In this document: piece by piece, positions 22,971-31,022 of the stretch | Layout of the letters: each line of letters starts with the position of its first letter | Position numbering within the stretch: the stretch's first letter is position 1 | Virus record (IMG/VR): IMGVR_UViG_3300036845_000136 | Span: 1-56,056 of that record | Reading direction: 5' to 3' (one strand) | From: a virus | Length of the DNA: 56,056 nt | Program-made: the position numbers and the translations under genes | Notes under the pieces: model-generated | What the model was told of the DNA's origin: nothing | Database searches by the model: none | What the model saw: the letters and a program-made list of their open reading frames with translations, nothing else

Positions 22971-23378
22971 CTATCGATCGCGACGCTTCTTGACTGGCGT
23001 CTTGGGCTTCTTGGACACCGACGCCTTCTTGGTTTTCTTTGTCGGCTTGGGCGCCGCTTCAGCGAAGACCTTCGCCAGATCATATAGCTCCTTCCAGTCA
23101 TTCTGCATGGCGGCATAATACGAAGCTGTCGCGTTGAGTTTTGTGATGAACGATTGAACGCTGGCATCTACCGACAGTATCGCTGACTCCAGCTTAGATA
23201 GATGCGCGTGCAGCACGGCTTGCTGCGATCCTACAACTCCTTGCTGGGCTTCTGTCTGCGTCATCCGCGCTTGCAGTATGGCGACCACCTCCATCCAGAA
23301 ATGCGACCGGATCGATGAGGCCCGCTGTTCGAGTCTGTCGAGCGTGCTGAGCGTCATGTCGTCTGGGTAATCGTTCAT
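22971..23378 (-). CDS. Antisense-oriented coiled-coil protein with H1-like tail
   Basis: 135 residues, ATG 23378 with AAAGGAAG upstream. It is the only leftward gene inside the rightward head module. The N-terminal 90 residues are helical; the last 30 are Lys/Pro/Ala-rich (PKPTKKTKKASVSKKPKTPV) like histone H1 or phasin-type DNA-binding tails. It may bind DNA or phage proteins (inference). Any promoter must lie inside or near the start of the DUF2213 gene on the other side. Confidence 0.65.
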   Translation of the reverse strand: MNDYPDDMTLSTLDRLEQRASSIRSHFWMEVVAILQARMTQTEAQQGVVGSQQAVLHAHLSKLESAILSVDASVQSFITKLNATASYYAAMQNDWKELYDLAKVFAEAAPKPTKKTKKASVSKKPKTPVKKRRDR

Positions 23379-23410
23379 TCCGTGCTTCCTTTCCTTGGGC
23401 GAGGTGCGTC

Positions 23411-24871
23411 ATGCCATTCGATACGCTTTGGCTGGCGCTGGACAAGTCCGTGCGCCGTTACGATGAGGACGGCCGTCTGCACGTCGCAGTCAGCCACCTG
23501 ACAAAAGCAGCGGTCAACCCTTATAGGGGCTCCGAGATACCCGGATGGCAAGAACTCGGGCTTGATCCGGATCGTATCTACAACCTGCTCCGCGATCCGG
23601 GCGAACTCGAGAAAGCTGTTCCCACCTTCAACAACATCCAGCTTCTCGATCAGCACATCCCGGTCACGGCCGCCGATGCGCAGCAACCGCGCGTGGTCGG
23701 ATCGACCGGAACCAACGCCACGTGGAACCCGCCGTACATCGACAATAGCTTGGTTTTCTGGACCGACGCCGCCAAGGCGATGATCGAGACCGGAGCGCAA
23801 CGCGAACTGAGCGCGGCCTATCGCTACGACCCGGTGATGACGCCCGGCACCTATCTCGGGAAATCTTACGATGGGGTGATGAAAAACATCAGAGCGAACC
23901 ACGTCGCTCTGGTCGAGGCCGGGCGCGCCGGCAGCGATGTCGTGGTGATGGATAGCAAATTAGAGGAGATGCCGATGCCGACGCTGGCTCTGTCACGGCG
24001 CGCCACCTACACGGCTGGCTCGCTGGCAGCTTACATCAAGCCGCTCCTGGCGAAAGACCAGAAGCTGCCTGATCTGCCCGCATTGCTGGCGGGTCTGACC
24101 GCGAAGAACTGGGACAAGCAGAAGCCAGTCATCGCCGCGAAGATCACCGACCTGCTCAAGGGCAAGCTCGCCACCGATGCGGAGATACACATCCACGAAC
24201 ACATGGATGGCGCGGGCGCCGAGGCCCCTGGTGATGACACGCCGCTGGCCGTAGAGGGCGCCGCCTCAGAGGGCAGCGAGGTCGATCCCGCAGAAGGCGC
24301 CGACCCCGACGCTGGCGCTGGCGATGATGATCTCGCCAACAAGGTGCAGCAGTTGCTGCAAGGCAAGATCGACGACAACGACCTCGCCATCATCCTGCAA
24401 GCTATCGCTGCGACGAAAAAGCCCGCCGAGGAAGATCCCGCAGCGGCAGCGGCGGCGGCCGGCCCGCCGAACGGCGAGGCCACCGACAACGCAGCAGATC
24501 TCCCCAAACCAGGATTGGCGAAAGGCCCAGCCATGGATGCGAAAATGGTCGACGCGCGTATCAAGAAGGCGATCGCCGAGACCCGCGAGAGCGAGCGCAG
24601 GGTCCGCGACGCCGAGAAGTTCGTCTTCAAATACGTGGGCAACGTGGTCGCTATGGACAGCGCCGAGGCTGTCTACAAGTTCGCCCTAGAAGCGATGGGC
24701 GAACAGAACATCGCCGACCTGCATCCGTCGGCCTATCGCGCGGTGCTGTCACGCATTCCGGTGCCGGGCAGCGAGCAAGCGCGGCCATCGCATCTCGCGA
24801 TGGATGCATCAGGCAACAAGTCATACCTGGAACGATTTCCTAATGCCAATCGCTTGCAGGCTAGGCACTGA
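23411..24871 (+). CDS. DUF2213 protease/scaffold-type capsid protein
   Basis: 486 residues. The first 190 match DUF2213: VSHLTKAAVNPYRGSEIPGW, ELSAAYRYDPVMTPGTYLG and IRANHVALVEAGRAGSDVVV. This is regarded as a prohead protease-like domain. The acidic Ala/Asp/Glu-rich middle and helical C-terminus (AMDAKMVDARIKKAIAET) fit an internal scaffold. It lies directly upstream of cement and major capsid genes. Confidence 0.8.
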   Translation: MPFDTLWLALDKSVRRYDEDGRLHVAVSHLTKAAVNPYRGSEIPGWQELGLDPDRIYNLLRDPGELEKAVPTFNNIQLLDQHIPVTAADAQQPRVVGSTGTNATWNPPYIDNSLVFWTDAAKAMIETGAQRELSAAYRYDPVMTPGTYLGKSYDGVMKNIRANHVALVEAGRAGSDVVVMDSKLEEMPMPTLALSRRATYTAGSLAAYIKPLLAKDQKLPDLPALLAGLTAKNWDKQKPVIAAKITDLLKGKLATDAEIHIHEHMDGAGAEAPGDDTPLAVEGAASEGSEVDPAEGADPDAGAGDDDLANKVQQLLQGKIDDNDLAIILQAIAATKKPAEEDPAAAAAAAGPPNGEATDNAADLPKPGLAKGPAMDAKMVDARIKKAIAETRESERRVRDAEKFVFKYVGNVVAMDSAEAVYKFALEAMGEQNIADLHPSAYRAVLSRIPVPGSEQARPSHLAMDASGNKSYLERFPNANRLQARH

Positions 24872-24885
24872 AGGGAGCAACGCAC

Positions 24886-25395
24886 ATGCCATTCCAGACC
24901 TCTGTTTCAGTTACGCAAGCGCCTGCCGTGGAGGGCGACTTCGCTTCGGAAAATCCGCGTTGGGCCGTGCCCTCGGTCGAGGGTGGCTTCAAAGCCGGTG
25001 CTGGCGGTGTGACGGTCGCGCGCTTCGCCTGGGCTGATGTCGCGACCAACACGCTGTTGCTGAACGCAGGCAGCGGCGCTCCGACCGGCTTCGTGCATCG
25101 CAACATGATGGGGCTGAACTTCAACTACTTCAGCAGCCCCGACTCAACGACGTTCGTCATCCCGCAGGGCTTCGGCTGTGGCGAGATATTCAGCGGCGGT
25201 GACTTCTGGGTGCGCAACACCGGCGCGGGCGCGGCAGCAGTCGGTATGAAAGCGTTCGCCAGCCTGACCACTGGTCAGGTGCAGTTCGCTGCGGCTGGCG
25301 CGACCGTCTCTGGCTATGTCGAGACCAAGTGGTGGTGCGAAGCACCCTGTCTCGCTGGCGAATTGACGAAGATGTCCAGCCAGCCGCTGGGCTGA
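24886..25395 (+). CDS. Capsid cement/decoration protein
   Basis: 169 residues, ATG 24886. N-terminal SVSVTQAPAVEGDFASENPR and a C-terminal beta-rich GATVSGYVETKWW match the structural cement family found immediately upstream of DUF2184-type capsid genes. It probably binds between hexamers on the outer shell. Confidence 0.75.
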   Translation: MPFQTSVSVTQAPAVEGDFASENPRWAVPSVEGGFKAGAGGVTVARFAWADVATNTLLLNAGSGAPTGFVHRNMMGLNFNYFSSPDSTTFVIPQGFGCGEIFSGGDFWVRNTGAGAAAVGMKAFASLTTGQVQFAAAGATVSGYVETKWWCEAPCLAGELTKMSSQPLG

Positions 25396-25463
25396 TCCAA
25401 CCCCTCAAACCACGAATATCCCCGAGCCGTCCAGCAACCCCTTGGGGCCGAGACAGGAGAACT
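25396..25463 (+). other. Gap before the capsid gene with CCCC/GGGG pairing
   Basis: 68-base gap containing CCCCTTGGGG and a second CCCC run that can pair with the same GGGG, then AGGAGAACT as ribosome-binding site for the capsid gene. It might be a processing or stability element; no U-tract. Confidence 0.3.
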
Positions 25464-26522
25464 ATGATGCACCGCACTCCCGAATTTGCGCGTGATGCCG
25501 CTCGCCTGGAGAGGGAGTGGGGCATCGTTATGCCGTATGCCATGGACTACATGCCGGCAGACTTGCAGATGCCACCCGGCATGGCAGCCGATGCGCAGCC
25601 GCCATTGCTGACCACGCCGAACGCCGGCATTCCCGGGTTCTTCACCCAGCTTGTTGACAGCGAGGTGGTGCGCATCCTGCAAGCCCCGAACAAGGGCAGC
25701 GAAATCCTCGGCGAGCAGAAGAAGGGCTCGTGGGTCGATCAGACCATCTTCATCCCGGTGATCGAGAACACCGGCGAGGTCTCCACCTACGGAGACTACA
25801 ACACGCTCGGTCGCTCGGACGTCAACGAGATGTGGGAACAGCGGCAATCCTACCTGTTCCAGACCATCACCGAATACGGCGACCTTGAGGTCGAACGCGC
25901 TGGCGCTGCAAAGCTGCAATTGGTCAGCGAGAAGCAGCAGGCGGCTGCCAAGACGCTCGATAAGTTCCTCGACCTGACCTACCACTTCGGTATCTCGGGC
26001 CTGATGAACTACGGCCTGCTGAACGATCCGTCACTACCAGCGGCACTGACGCCGTCGACCAAGGCGGCGGGCGGCGTGAAGTGGGTCAATGCCGGCGTGG
26101 TGAATGCGACGGCGGCTGAAATCTACATGGACTTCCAGTCGATGTACAATCAGCTTGCCACGGTCTCGAACGGCTACATCACGCAGGATACCTCGTTCAA
26201 GATGGTGTATCCGAACACGGTGGCCGGGGCGCTGACCGCGATCAACAGCTTCGGCATCACCATCAAGGCGTTCATCAAGGAGAGCTTCCCGAACGTCGAG
26301 TTTGTCTCCGATCCGCGTTACGCGACCACCGGCGGCAACGTGGTGCAACTGATCGCCAAGGAGTTCGATGGCAACAACACCGGCTATTGCGGCTTCAATG
26401 AGAAGAGCCGCGATCATGCCATTGTTCGCAGCCTGTCGAGCTACGCGCAGAAGCGCACGGGCGGTACTTGGGGATGCGTGATCCGATACCCCTTAGCTTT
26501 CTCACAACTACTTGGTGTATAA
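25464..26522 (+). CDS. Major capsid protein (DUF2184-like)
   Basis: 352 residues from ATG 25464 (ACAGGAGAACT upstream); the frame extends upstream without a ribosome-binding site. Features of the DUF2184 capsid family: QPPLLTTPNAGIPGFFTQLV (45-64), SWVDQTIFIPVIENTGEVS, GDYNTLGRSDVN and a C-terminal RTGGTWGCVIRYPLAFSQL. The 3' 50 bases have unusually AT-rich codons and abut the endonuclease insertion. The motif at 45-64 recurs in the small protein at 30786. Confidence 0.85.
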   Translation: MMHRTPEFARDAARLEREWGIVMPYAMDYMPADLQMPPGMAADAQPPLLTTPNAGIPGFFTQLVDSEVVRILQAPNKGSEILGEQKKGSWVDQTIFIPVIENTGEVSTYGDYNTLGRSDVNEMWEQRQSYLFQTITEYGDLEVERAGAAKLQLVSEKQQAAAKTLDKFLDLTYHFGISGLMNYGLLNDPSLPAALTPSTKAAGGVKWVNAGVVNATAAEIYMDFQSMYNQLATVSNGYITQDTSFKMVYPNTVAGALTAINSFGITIKAFIKESFPNVEFVSDPRYATTGGNVVQLIAKEFDGNNTGYCGFNEKSRDHAIVRSLSSYAQKRTGGTWGCVIRYPLAFSQLLGV

Positions 26523-26545
26523 CACTTTTCTCAGCTTTTGCGATA

Positions 26546-26560
26546 TAATCGGAGTGCGTG
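26546..26560 (+). promoter_or_regulatory. Possible -10 box before the zinc-finger endonuclease
   Basis: TATAAT lies in the 49-base gap between the capsid gene and the endonuclease ATG at 26572. No good -35 at the right distance was seen, so an independent promoter is only possible. Confidence 0.3.
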
Positions 26561-26571
26561 TATGTTGATGC

Positions 26572-27501
26572 ATGAACGCAAAAACTGGCACCGAGAAAGT
26601 ATGCGAAGTCTGCGGCAAGGCATTCTATGCCCAAGCGCATCGAGCAGCAGAGGCAAGGTTCTGTTCGCGTCAGTGTCTGGGGAAAGGGCGAACTAAGCGC
26701 CCCAGGAATGAAGCAGAGGTAACGTGCCGTCGATGCGGCAAGGTCTTTATCGTTCCCAAGCACCGAGCGGCGGTCGCTGTCTACTGTTCGATGGCCTGTT
26801 CGGCGCGTCAGTTGCTTCCAGAGGAAGCGGGTGGAAAGAAGCGATGTCCTGACTGTCAGGAGATCAAGCCGCTCGACGCGTTCTATCCGAGCAAAAATGG
26901 GTTCCAGGGCGTCTCGGGATATTGCATTCCGTGCGACAAGGCGCGCCGGAATGCACGGTCCGCGCTTGACCGCGATACACCCCGAGCAAGAGCAAAGGCT
27001 TGGAGTGCAGCCCACCCGGAACGCAAGAAGGACAACGATGCCCGCTGGTATTCCGACAACAAGGATTACGCCAACGAACGTGGCACAGCCTACTACGTCG
27101 CCAACAAGCCTAAGCTACGGGCCAAGAACAAAGAGTGGCGAGTCGCGAACTCCGCCCAAATAACAGAACAAAACCGTCAAAAGCGCATCATCAACGGCGA
27201 CGGTATTCGCGCCAAACGACGCCAGCACTATGCCGACAACAAGGCCGCCTATATCGCCAATGCGCGCAGGCGCGAGGCCGACAAGCTGCGGGCGACACCG
27301 GCATGGGCAGATCACAAGCTGATGCTCGCGTTCTACGAACGCGCCGAGGAGATGACTCGCGCCACCGGCATCGCGCATCACGTCGATCACATAATCCCGC
27401 TGCGCAGTCCCCGCGTGTGCGGACTTCACGTTCATTACAATCTGCAAATCCTGACTGCGGAAGAAAACCTGCGGAAAGGAAACAACTTCACCGGAGGGTG
27501 A
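26572..27501 (+). CDS. HNH homing endonuclease with zinc knuckles
   Basis: 309 residues. Three Cys4 knuckles at the N-terminus: CEVCGKAF...CSRQC, CRRCGKVF...CSMAC, and CPDCQEIKPLDAFYPSKNG...CIPC. A long basic linker with YADNKAAYIANARRREADK-type repeats precedes an HNH-like core HHVDHIIPLRSPRVCGLHV then NLQILTAEENLRKGNN. It is inserted between major capsid and the next head gene. Low similarity to the other endonucleases here. Confidence 0.8.
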   Translation: MNAKTGTEKVCEVCGKAFYAQAHRAAEARFCSRQCLGKGRTKRPRNEAEVTCRRCGKVFIVPKHRAAVAVYCSMACSARQLLPEEAGGKKRCPDCQEIKPLDAFYPSKNGFQGVSGYCIPCDKARRNARSALDRDTPRARAKAWSAAHPERKKDNDARWYSDNKDYANERGTAYYVANKPKLRAKNKEWRVANSAQITEQNRQKRIINGDGIRAKRRQHYADNKAAYIANARRREADKLRATPAWADHKLMLAFYERAEEMTRATGIAHHVDHIIPLRSPRVCGLHVHYNLQILTAEENLRKGNNFTGG

Positions 27502-27503
27502 GA

Positions 27504-27932
27504 ATGCCAGGAACCGTCACCGTTGCGTGCAAGATCCCCAACGGGCTGATGATTCGCACGTTCGTCAACGAGACGTATGACGAGCCGGTGATGGCGGGTG
27601 GCACCAAGGTGGTGACGCGCTCGCGACCGGAGGGATGGAGCCACAAGCTGAACGGTCCGGCGCGCGCGATCGGCAAGGACGTGAATTATCAAATCGTCCA
27701 CGGCGCCGGCATTACGCACGGGGTTGACGCTGACAAGTTCGCGCTCTGGCTGGAACAGAACAAAGACGCTGATTACGTGGTCAAGGGCCTCGTGTTCGCC
27801 CAGGTGAAGGCCGATGCGGTGATCACGCAGGCGTATGAGCATCGCAACGAGAAGTCCGGTGGCGAGGCGGTCGATCCGCAGAACCTGCCGCCTGAGTTCA
27901 AACGAACCATTACGACCGCAAACGCTGCCTGA
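27504..27932 (+). CDS. Head-module protein, unknown function
   Basis: 142 residues from ATG 27504 (GGAGGGTGAGA upstream). Beta-rich start (TVTVACKIPNGLMIRTFVNE), then ITHGVDADKFALWLEQNKDA. The frame is open upstream only as a shadow of the endonuclease gene. Position after the capsid gene suggests a virion or assembly role. Confidence 0.6.
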   Translation: MPGTVTVACKIPNGLMIRTFVNETYDEPVMAGGTKVVTRSRPEGWSHKLNGPARAIGKDVNYQIVHGAGITHGVDADKFALWLEQNKDADYVVKGLVFAQVKADAVITQAYEHRNEKSGGEAVDPQNLPPEFKRTITTANAA

Positions 27933-27944
27933 AAGGAACCCATC

Positions 27945-28436
27945 ATGGCCCTGGTCATCATCGCGTCACAGCACCCGATGTCGGTGCGTATTCACATGGT
28001 CGATCCGGACGCTCCGGAGGGCACTGAGCCGGTCTACGACGAGATCCTGGGCAATCGCGAGCCGGGCGCGGTCGAGGGCTATGGCCTGACCTATGACGTC
28101 GACGACGCCATCTTCAATAGCTGGGCCGCAGCGTATCCGGACGTTGCCGCTGGCATGAAGATCACCGACGAGGCGGAGATCGACACGTGGCGCGATGCCG
28201 CGAATCACTACGGCTACGAGCTTGGTCTGGAGGACGCCGAGAAGGCGAACGCCGAAGATCCCAAGGTGCCGATGCTCGAGGAAGCCATGGCCAATCTCGA
28301 TGAGGCCAGGGCGAAGCTGGCAGACGATCAGCACGCCGTTACGGTAGCCGAGGCGCGTCTGGTGCGCGTGACGGCGATGCCGCCGCCAGCGCCCGTCCAG
28401 CCAGCTCCTGCGGCCCCAGCGCCAGCGCCGGCCTGA
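27945..28436 (+). CDS. Head-module protein, duplicate A, with coiled-coil end
   Basis: 163 residues. The first 95 residues (MALVIIASQHPMSVRIH ... HYGYELGLE) are paralogous to the next gene. The rest is a helix with heptad character (EEAMANLDEARAKLADDQ) and a Pro/Ala tail. Possibly a decoration or neck protein; unproven. Confidence 0.6.
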   Translation: MALVIIASQHPMSVRIHMVDPDAPEGTEPVYDEILGNREPGAVEGYGLTYDVDDAIFNSWAAAYPDVAAGMKITDEAEIDTWRDAANHYGYELGLEDAEKANAEDPKVPMLEEAMANLDEARAKLADDQHAVTVAEARLVRVTAMPPPAPVQPAPAAPAPAPA

Positions 28437-28440
28437 TCCG

Positions 28441-29016
28441 ATGGCCCTGGTGATCATCGCCTCGGAGCATTCGATGGCGATCCGCATCCATGATGTGGAC
28501 GCCCCGGAGAATGCGACGCCAGCCCAGTTCGATATCGCTGGCAATCGTTCGCCCGGGGCGGTAGCGGGAAAGGGTCTGACCCGCGATGTGGATCAGGCCG
28601 TGTTCGAGGGCTGGGCGGCGGCAAATCCTGATGTTGCCGCTGATATGCAGATCACCACCGAGGAAGAGATCGCGTACTGGATCAGGCCCAAGAACGCATA
28701 CGGCTACGAACTCGGGCTTGATGAAGAGGGCACCGCTCCCCCGCCTGTGCTGCCTCCCGAGAACGTCGATGTGCCTCACGTCACGCAGAGCGGCGCCGTG
28801 CTGAACTGCACGATGGGCAACTGGAACGGCGAGCCAACTTCGTACGCCTATCAGTGGCAGTTAAACGGCGTGAATGTCGGCACTAATGCCGCCAACTACA
28901 CGATCCACGCCGATGAGGTCGGTCAAACCGCGACCTGCACCGTGACCGCGACCAATGCTGCGGGTTCGACGACGGCGCCACCGTCGAACCCCTTGACGGT
29001 CGTTTCAATCGAATGA
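28441..29016 (+). CDS. Head-module protein, duplicate B, with Ig-like domain
   Basis: 191 residues. N-terminal 95 residues are homologous to the preceding gene (MALVIIASEHSMAIRIHDVD ... NAYGYELGLD). The C-terminal 90 residues form an Ig-like domain with VLNCTMGNWNGEPTSYAYQW, then LNGVNVGTNAANYTI and ATCTVTATNAAGSTT. Ig-like domains on phage capsids and tails often bind cell-surface sugars weakly. The pair looks like a tandem duplication with exchange of the second domain. Confidence 0.7.
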   Translation: MALVIIASEHSMAIRIHDVDAPENATPAQFDIAGNRSPGAVAGKGLTRDVDQAVFEGWAAANPDVAADMQITTEEEIAYWIRPKNAYGYELGLDEEGTAPPPVLPPENVDVPHVTQSGAVLNCTMGNWNGEPTSYAYQWQLNGVNVGTNAANYTIHADEVGQTATCTVTATNAAGSTTAPPSNPLTVVSIE

Positions 29017-29522
29017 GCGGCGTTACCGTTCCCCCGATCGTCTTCGACTATGCCGCGTGGCTGCTGATGTTCCCCGAGTTCGCCGCGGTCACCGAGCCGC
29101 GTGCGCAGTTGTTCTGGAATGCGGCGGGCGGCATTTGCGACAACACCGCCACCTCGCCGTTCGATGTGACGCTACTGCCGAGCTACCTCAACGTGCTGAC
29201 CGCCCATATCGCGGCGCTGAACGGGGGCCTGACCGCGACCGGCTCGATTGCCCCTGGCAGCGGCCCGCAGCCGGTGGGGCGGCTTGCGAGCGCCAGCGAG
29301 GGCTCGGTCTCGGCGAGCTATGAATACGGCGGCGGCGAAGGCGGCGGTCCGTCAGAGGCTTGGTATACCCAGACCAGCTACGGCGCGCTCTACTGGGCTA
29401 TGACGGCGCAATATCGCACATGGAAATACTTTGTGGGCCCAGAGCGGTTTCCTGAATATCCGTATTACGGGATGTTCGGCCAACCGCCGGTGTTCGGTCC
29501 GTGGGGTCGTCGATCCGGGTAG
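29013..29522 (+). CDS. Head-tail adaptor (DUF4054-like)
   Basis: 169 residues, ATG overlapping the previous stop. FDYAAWLLMFPEFAAVTEPR at the start and SYGALYWAMTAQYRTWKYFV near the end match the DUF4054 family, a connector between portal and tail in myoviruses. Confidence 0.75.
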   Translation: MSGVTVPPIVFDYAAWLLMFPEFAAVTEPRAQLFWNAAGGICDNTATSPFDVTLLPSYLNVLTAHIAALNGGLTATGSIAPGSGPQPVGRLASASEGSVSASYEYGGGEGGGPSEAWYTQTSYGALYWAMTAQYRTWKYFVGPERFPEYPYYGMFGQPPVFGPWGRRSG

Positions 29523-29525
29523 GCG

Positions 29526-29669
29526 ATGCCGACGCGAGGCCCACTCAATCACGAGCCGCCATTGCAGCCCCGGACGCCCTCGGTGCCCTGGCCGCCCACG
29601 GCGCCCCGGACGCCGCTACGACCGCTCAGTTGGTGGCGACGCTTCCTGATCTGGCTGCGAGGATCGTGA
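29526..29669 (+). CDS. 47-residue Pro/Arg-rich protein
   Basis: ATG 29526 to TGA 29669, overlapping the next ATG as TGATG. Proline-rich, ending in an amphipathic basic segment (LSWWRRFLIWLRGS). Possibly membrane-active or merely a linking ORF; no homology recognised. Confidence 0.4.
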   Translation: MPTRGPLNHEPPLQPRTPSVPWPPTAPRTPLRPLSWWRRFLIWLRGS

Positions 29670-30220
29670 TGGCGACAGTAACAGGCGGCGCGAAGCTGCG
29701 GGCGACGCTCGAACAATACAAACGCATGGCGACAGGTCCTGATCGGGTCAAGGTGGGCTTCCTTGAGGGCTCTTATCCGGAAGGCCCGCCGATCGCCACC
29801 GTCGCGGCATGGAATGAGTTCGGACGCGGCCCGGGGACAGCGGTGCGCGGCAAGAGAGAAACGCATCAGGACTTTGCCCGTCGGTCGCATCATTTTGTCG
29901 ATGTGGAGTTCGGGCTACCTGCGCACGGCCAGCCGCCGAGACCCTTCTTCCGCAACATGATCGCCGAGCAAAGTCCGACCTGGGGCCGGAAGGCCGCCTC
30001 GATCATGAGGGGCAACGGCAACGATATCGCCGCGACGCTCGAGGTGATGGGGCAGGAAATCGCCGGGAGGCTCAAGGAGTCGATCAACGCGCTGACCGAT
30101 CCGCCGCTGGCGCCAAGCACCATCGCGCGGAAGGGCTTCGACAAGCCCCTGATTCATACCTCGCTGATGGTGAACAGCGTCAGTCATGTCGTGGAGGGAG
30201 GCGATGCCGGTGGGACCTGA
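29669..30220 (+). CDS. Neck/tail-completion protein
   Basis: 183 residues from ATG 29669 (TGATG overlap). VKVGFLEGSYPEGPPIATVA, AAWNEFGRGP, PPRPFFRNMI and the ending DPPLAPSTIARKGFDKPLIH are the usual landmarks of gp10-like/virion-morphogenesis neck proteins found between adaptor and terminator genes. Confidence 0.7.
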   Translation: MATVTGGAKLRATLEQYKRMATGPDRVKVGFLEGSYPEGPPIATVAAWNEFGRGPGTAVRGKRETHQDFARRSHHFVDVEFGLPAHGQPPRPFFRNMIAEQSPTWGRKAASIMRGNGNDIAATLEVMGQEIAGRLKESINALTDPPLAPSTIARKGFDKPLIHTSLMVNSVSHVVEGGDAGGT

Positions 30221-30410
30221 CCAAGAGCCGCTGTTGCAGTTCTTCGCCACCGAGCATCTGCGCGACGATCTCAAGATGATCGTGCAGCCGTTTCGTGATC
30301 TGGCGGTGCAGATGGTCGCCATGCTGCCGCGCAACCCAGAGCGCACGACCATGGTGCGGAACCTGATGACGGCGAAGGACAATGCCGTTCGCGCGAAGCT
30401 CTGGAAGTGA
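30204..30410 (+). CDS. Acb2/Tad1-hairpin-like protein (putative anti-CBASS sponge)
   Basis: 68 residues from ATG 30204 (GGAGGGAGGCG upstream). FFATEHLRDDLKMIVQPF, then DLAVQMVAMLPRNPERTT and LMTAKDNAVRAKL match the pattern I know from small phage proteins with the Acb2/Tad1 hairpin fold. Acb2 sequesters cyclic nucleotides made by CBASS and related defences. The match is by eye; key ligand residues cannot be confirmed. It overlaps both neighbours inside the neck module. Confidence 0.55.
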   Translation: MPVGPDQEPLLQFFATEHLRDDLKMIVQPFRDLAVQMVAMLPRNPERTTMVRNLMTAKDNAVRAKLWK

Positions 30411-30772
30411 ATCTCCACCAGTTAGTTTCAGGTGTCGTGGGCTCGATCAACCCGTTCCAGACGGTGAGCATCCGACGCAACACCGGATACACCATCACGC
30501 CAGACGGCATGCGCATCGCGGTCTACGTCACGCTGAGTGGCATCGCGCAGGTCCAGGACCTGTCCTCCGATGATCTCAAGCTGGTCGAGGGGCTCAACAT
30601 CCAAGGCGCCCGCAAGACGGTCTATCTCAATGGCACCTGGGCCGGCGTTGTGCGCGCCGCGGGCAAGGGCGGCGATGTATTTACATTCGATGGTTACGAT
30701 TGGCTGGTGACACTTGTCGCGGAAGCGTGGCCCGATTGGACAAAAGTAATTGTAACTCTCCAGTCCCCTTAA
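30407..30772 (+). CDS. Neck/head-tail joining protein, unknown family
   Basis: 121 residues, GTG 30407 overlapping the previous stop. Beta-rich: TVSIRRNTGYTITPDGMRIA, a middle with DLKLVEGLNIQGARKTVYLN and an ending FTFDGYDWLVTLVAEAWPDW. Similar proteins lie between neck and terminator genes in other myoviruses. Confidence 0.6.
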   Translation: MNLHQLVSGVVGSINPFQTVSIRRNTGYTITPDGMRIAVYVTLSGIAQVQDLSSDDLKLVEGLNIQGARKTVYLNGTWAGVVRAAGKGGDVFTFDGYDWLVTLVAEAWPDWTKVIVTLQSP

Positions 30773-30785
30773 CGGGAGAACGGAC

Positions 30786-31019
30786 ATGCCTCTCACTGAC
30801 AAAGGAACCGCTATCAAGTCGGCTCTTACCAAGGAATACGGCGAGAAGAAAGGCGAACAAGTTCTGTACGCCGGGAAGAACAAGGGGACGTTCACCGGCA
30901 TCGATCGCGCTTTCACCTCGACTTATCGCGGAATGAACGGCGATCAGCAACCGCCGTTGGTAACGACGCCGAACGCGGGGCTGCCGGGCTTCATGACCAC
31001 CGTAGACGACGACGACTGA
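30786..31019 (+). CDS. 77-residue protein carrying a capsid N-terminal motif
   Basis: Residues 1-40 are a small domain known as a stand-alone or C-terminal module in phage proteins (LTDKGTAIKSALTKEYGEKK, YAGKNKGTFTGID). Residues 55-73 contain QPPLVTTPNAGLPGFMT, identical at 14 of 17 positions to residues 45-61 of the major capsid protein. The nucleotide sequences differ, so the copy is old or convergent. A role in capsid-neck contact is inference. Confidence 0.65.
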   Translation: MPLTDKGTAIKSALTKEYGEKKGEQVLYAGKNKGTFTGIDRAFTSTYRGMNGDQQPPLVTTPNAGLPGFMTTVDDDD

Positions 31020-31022
31020 TGC

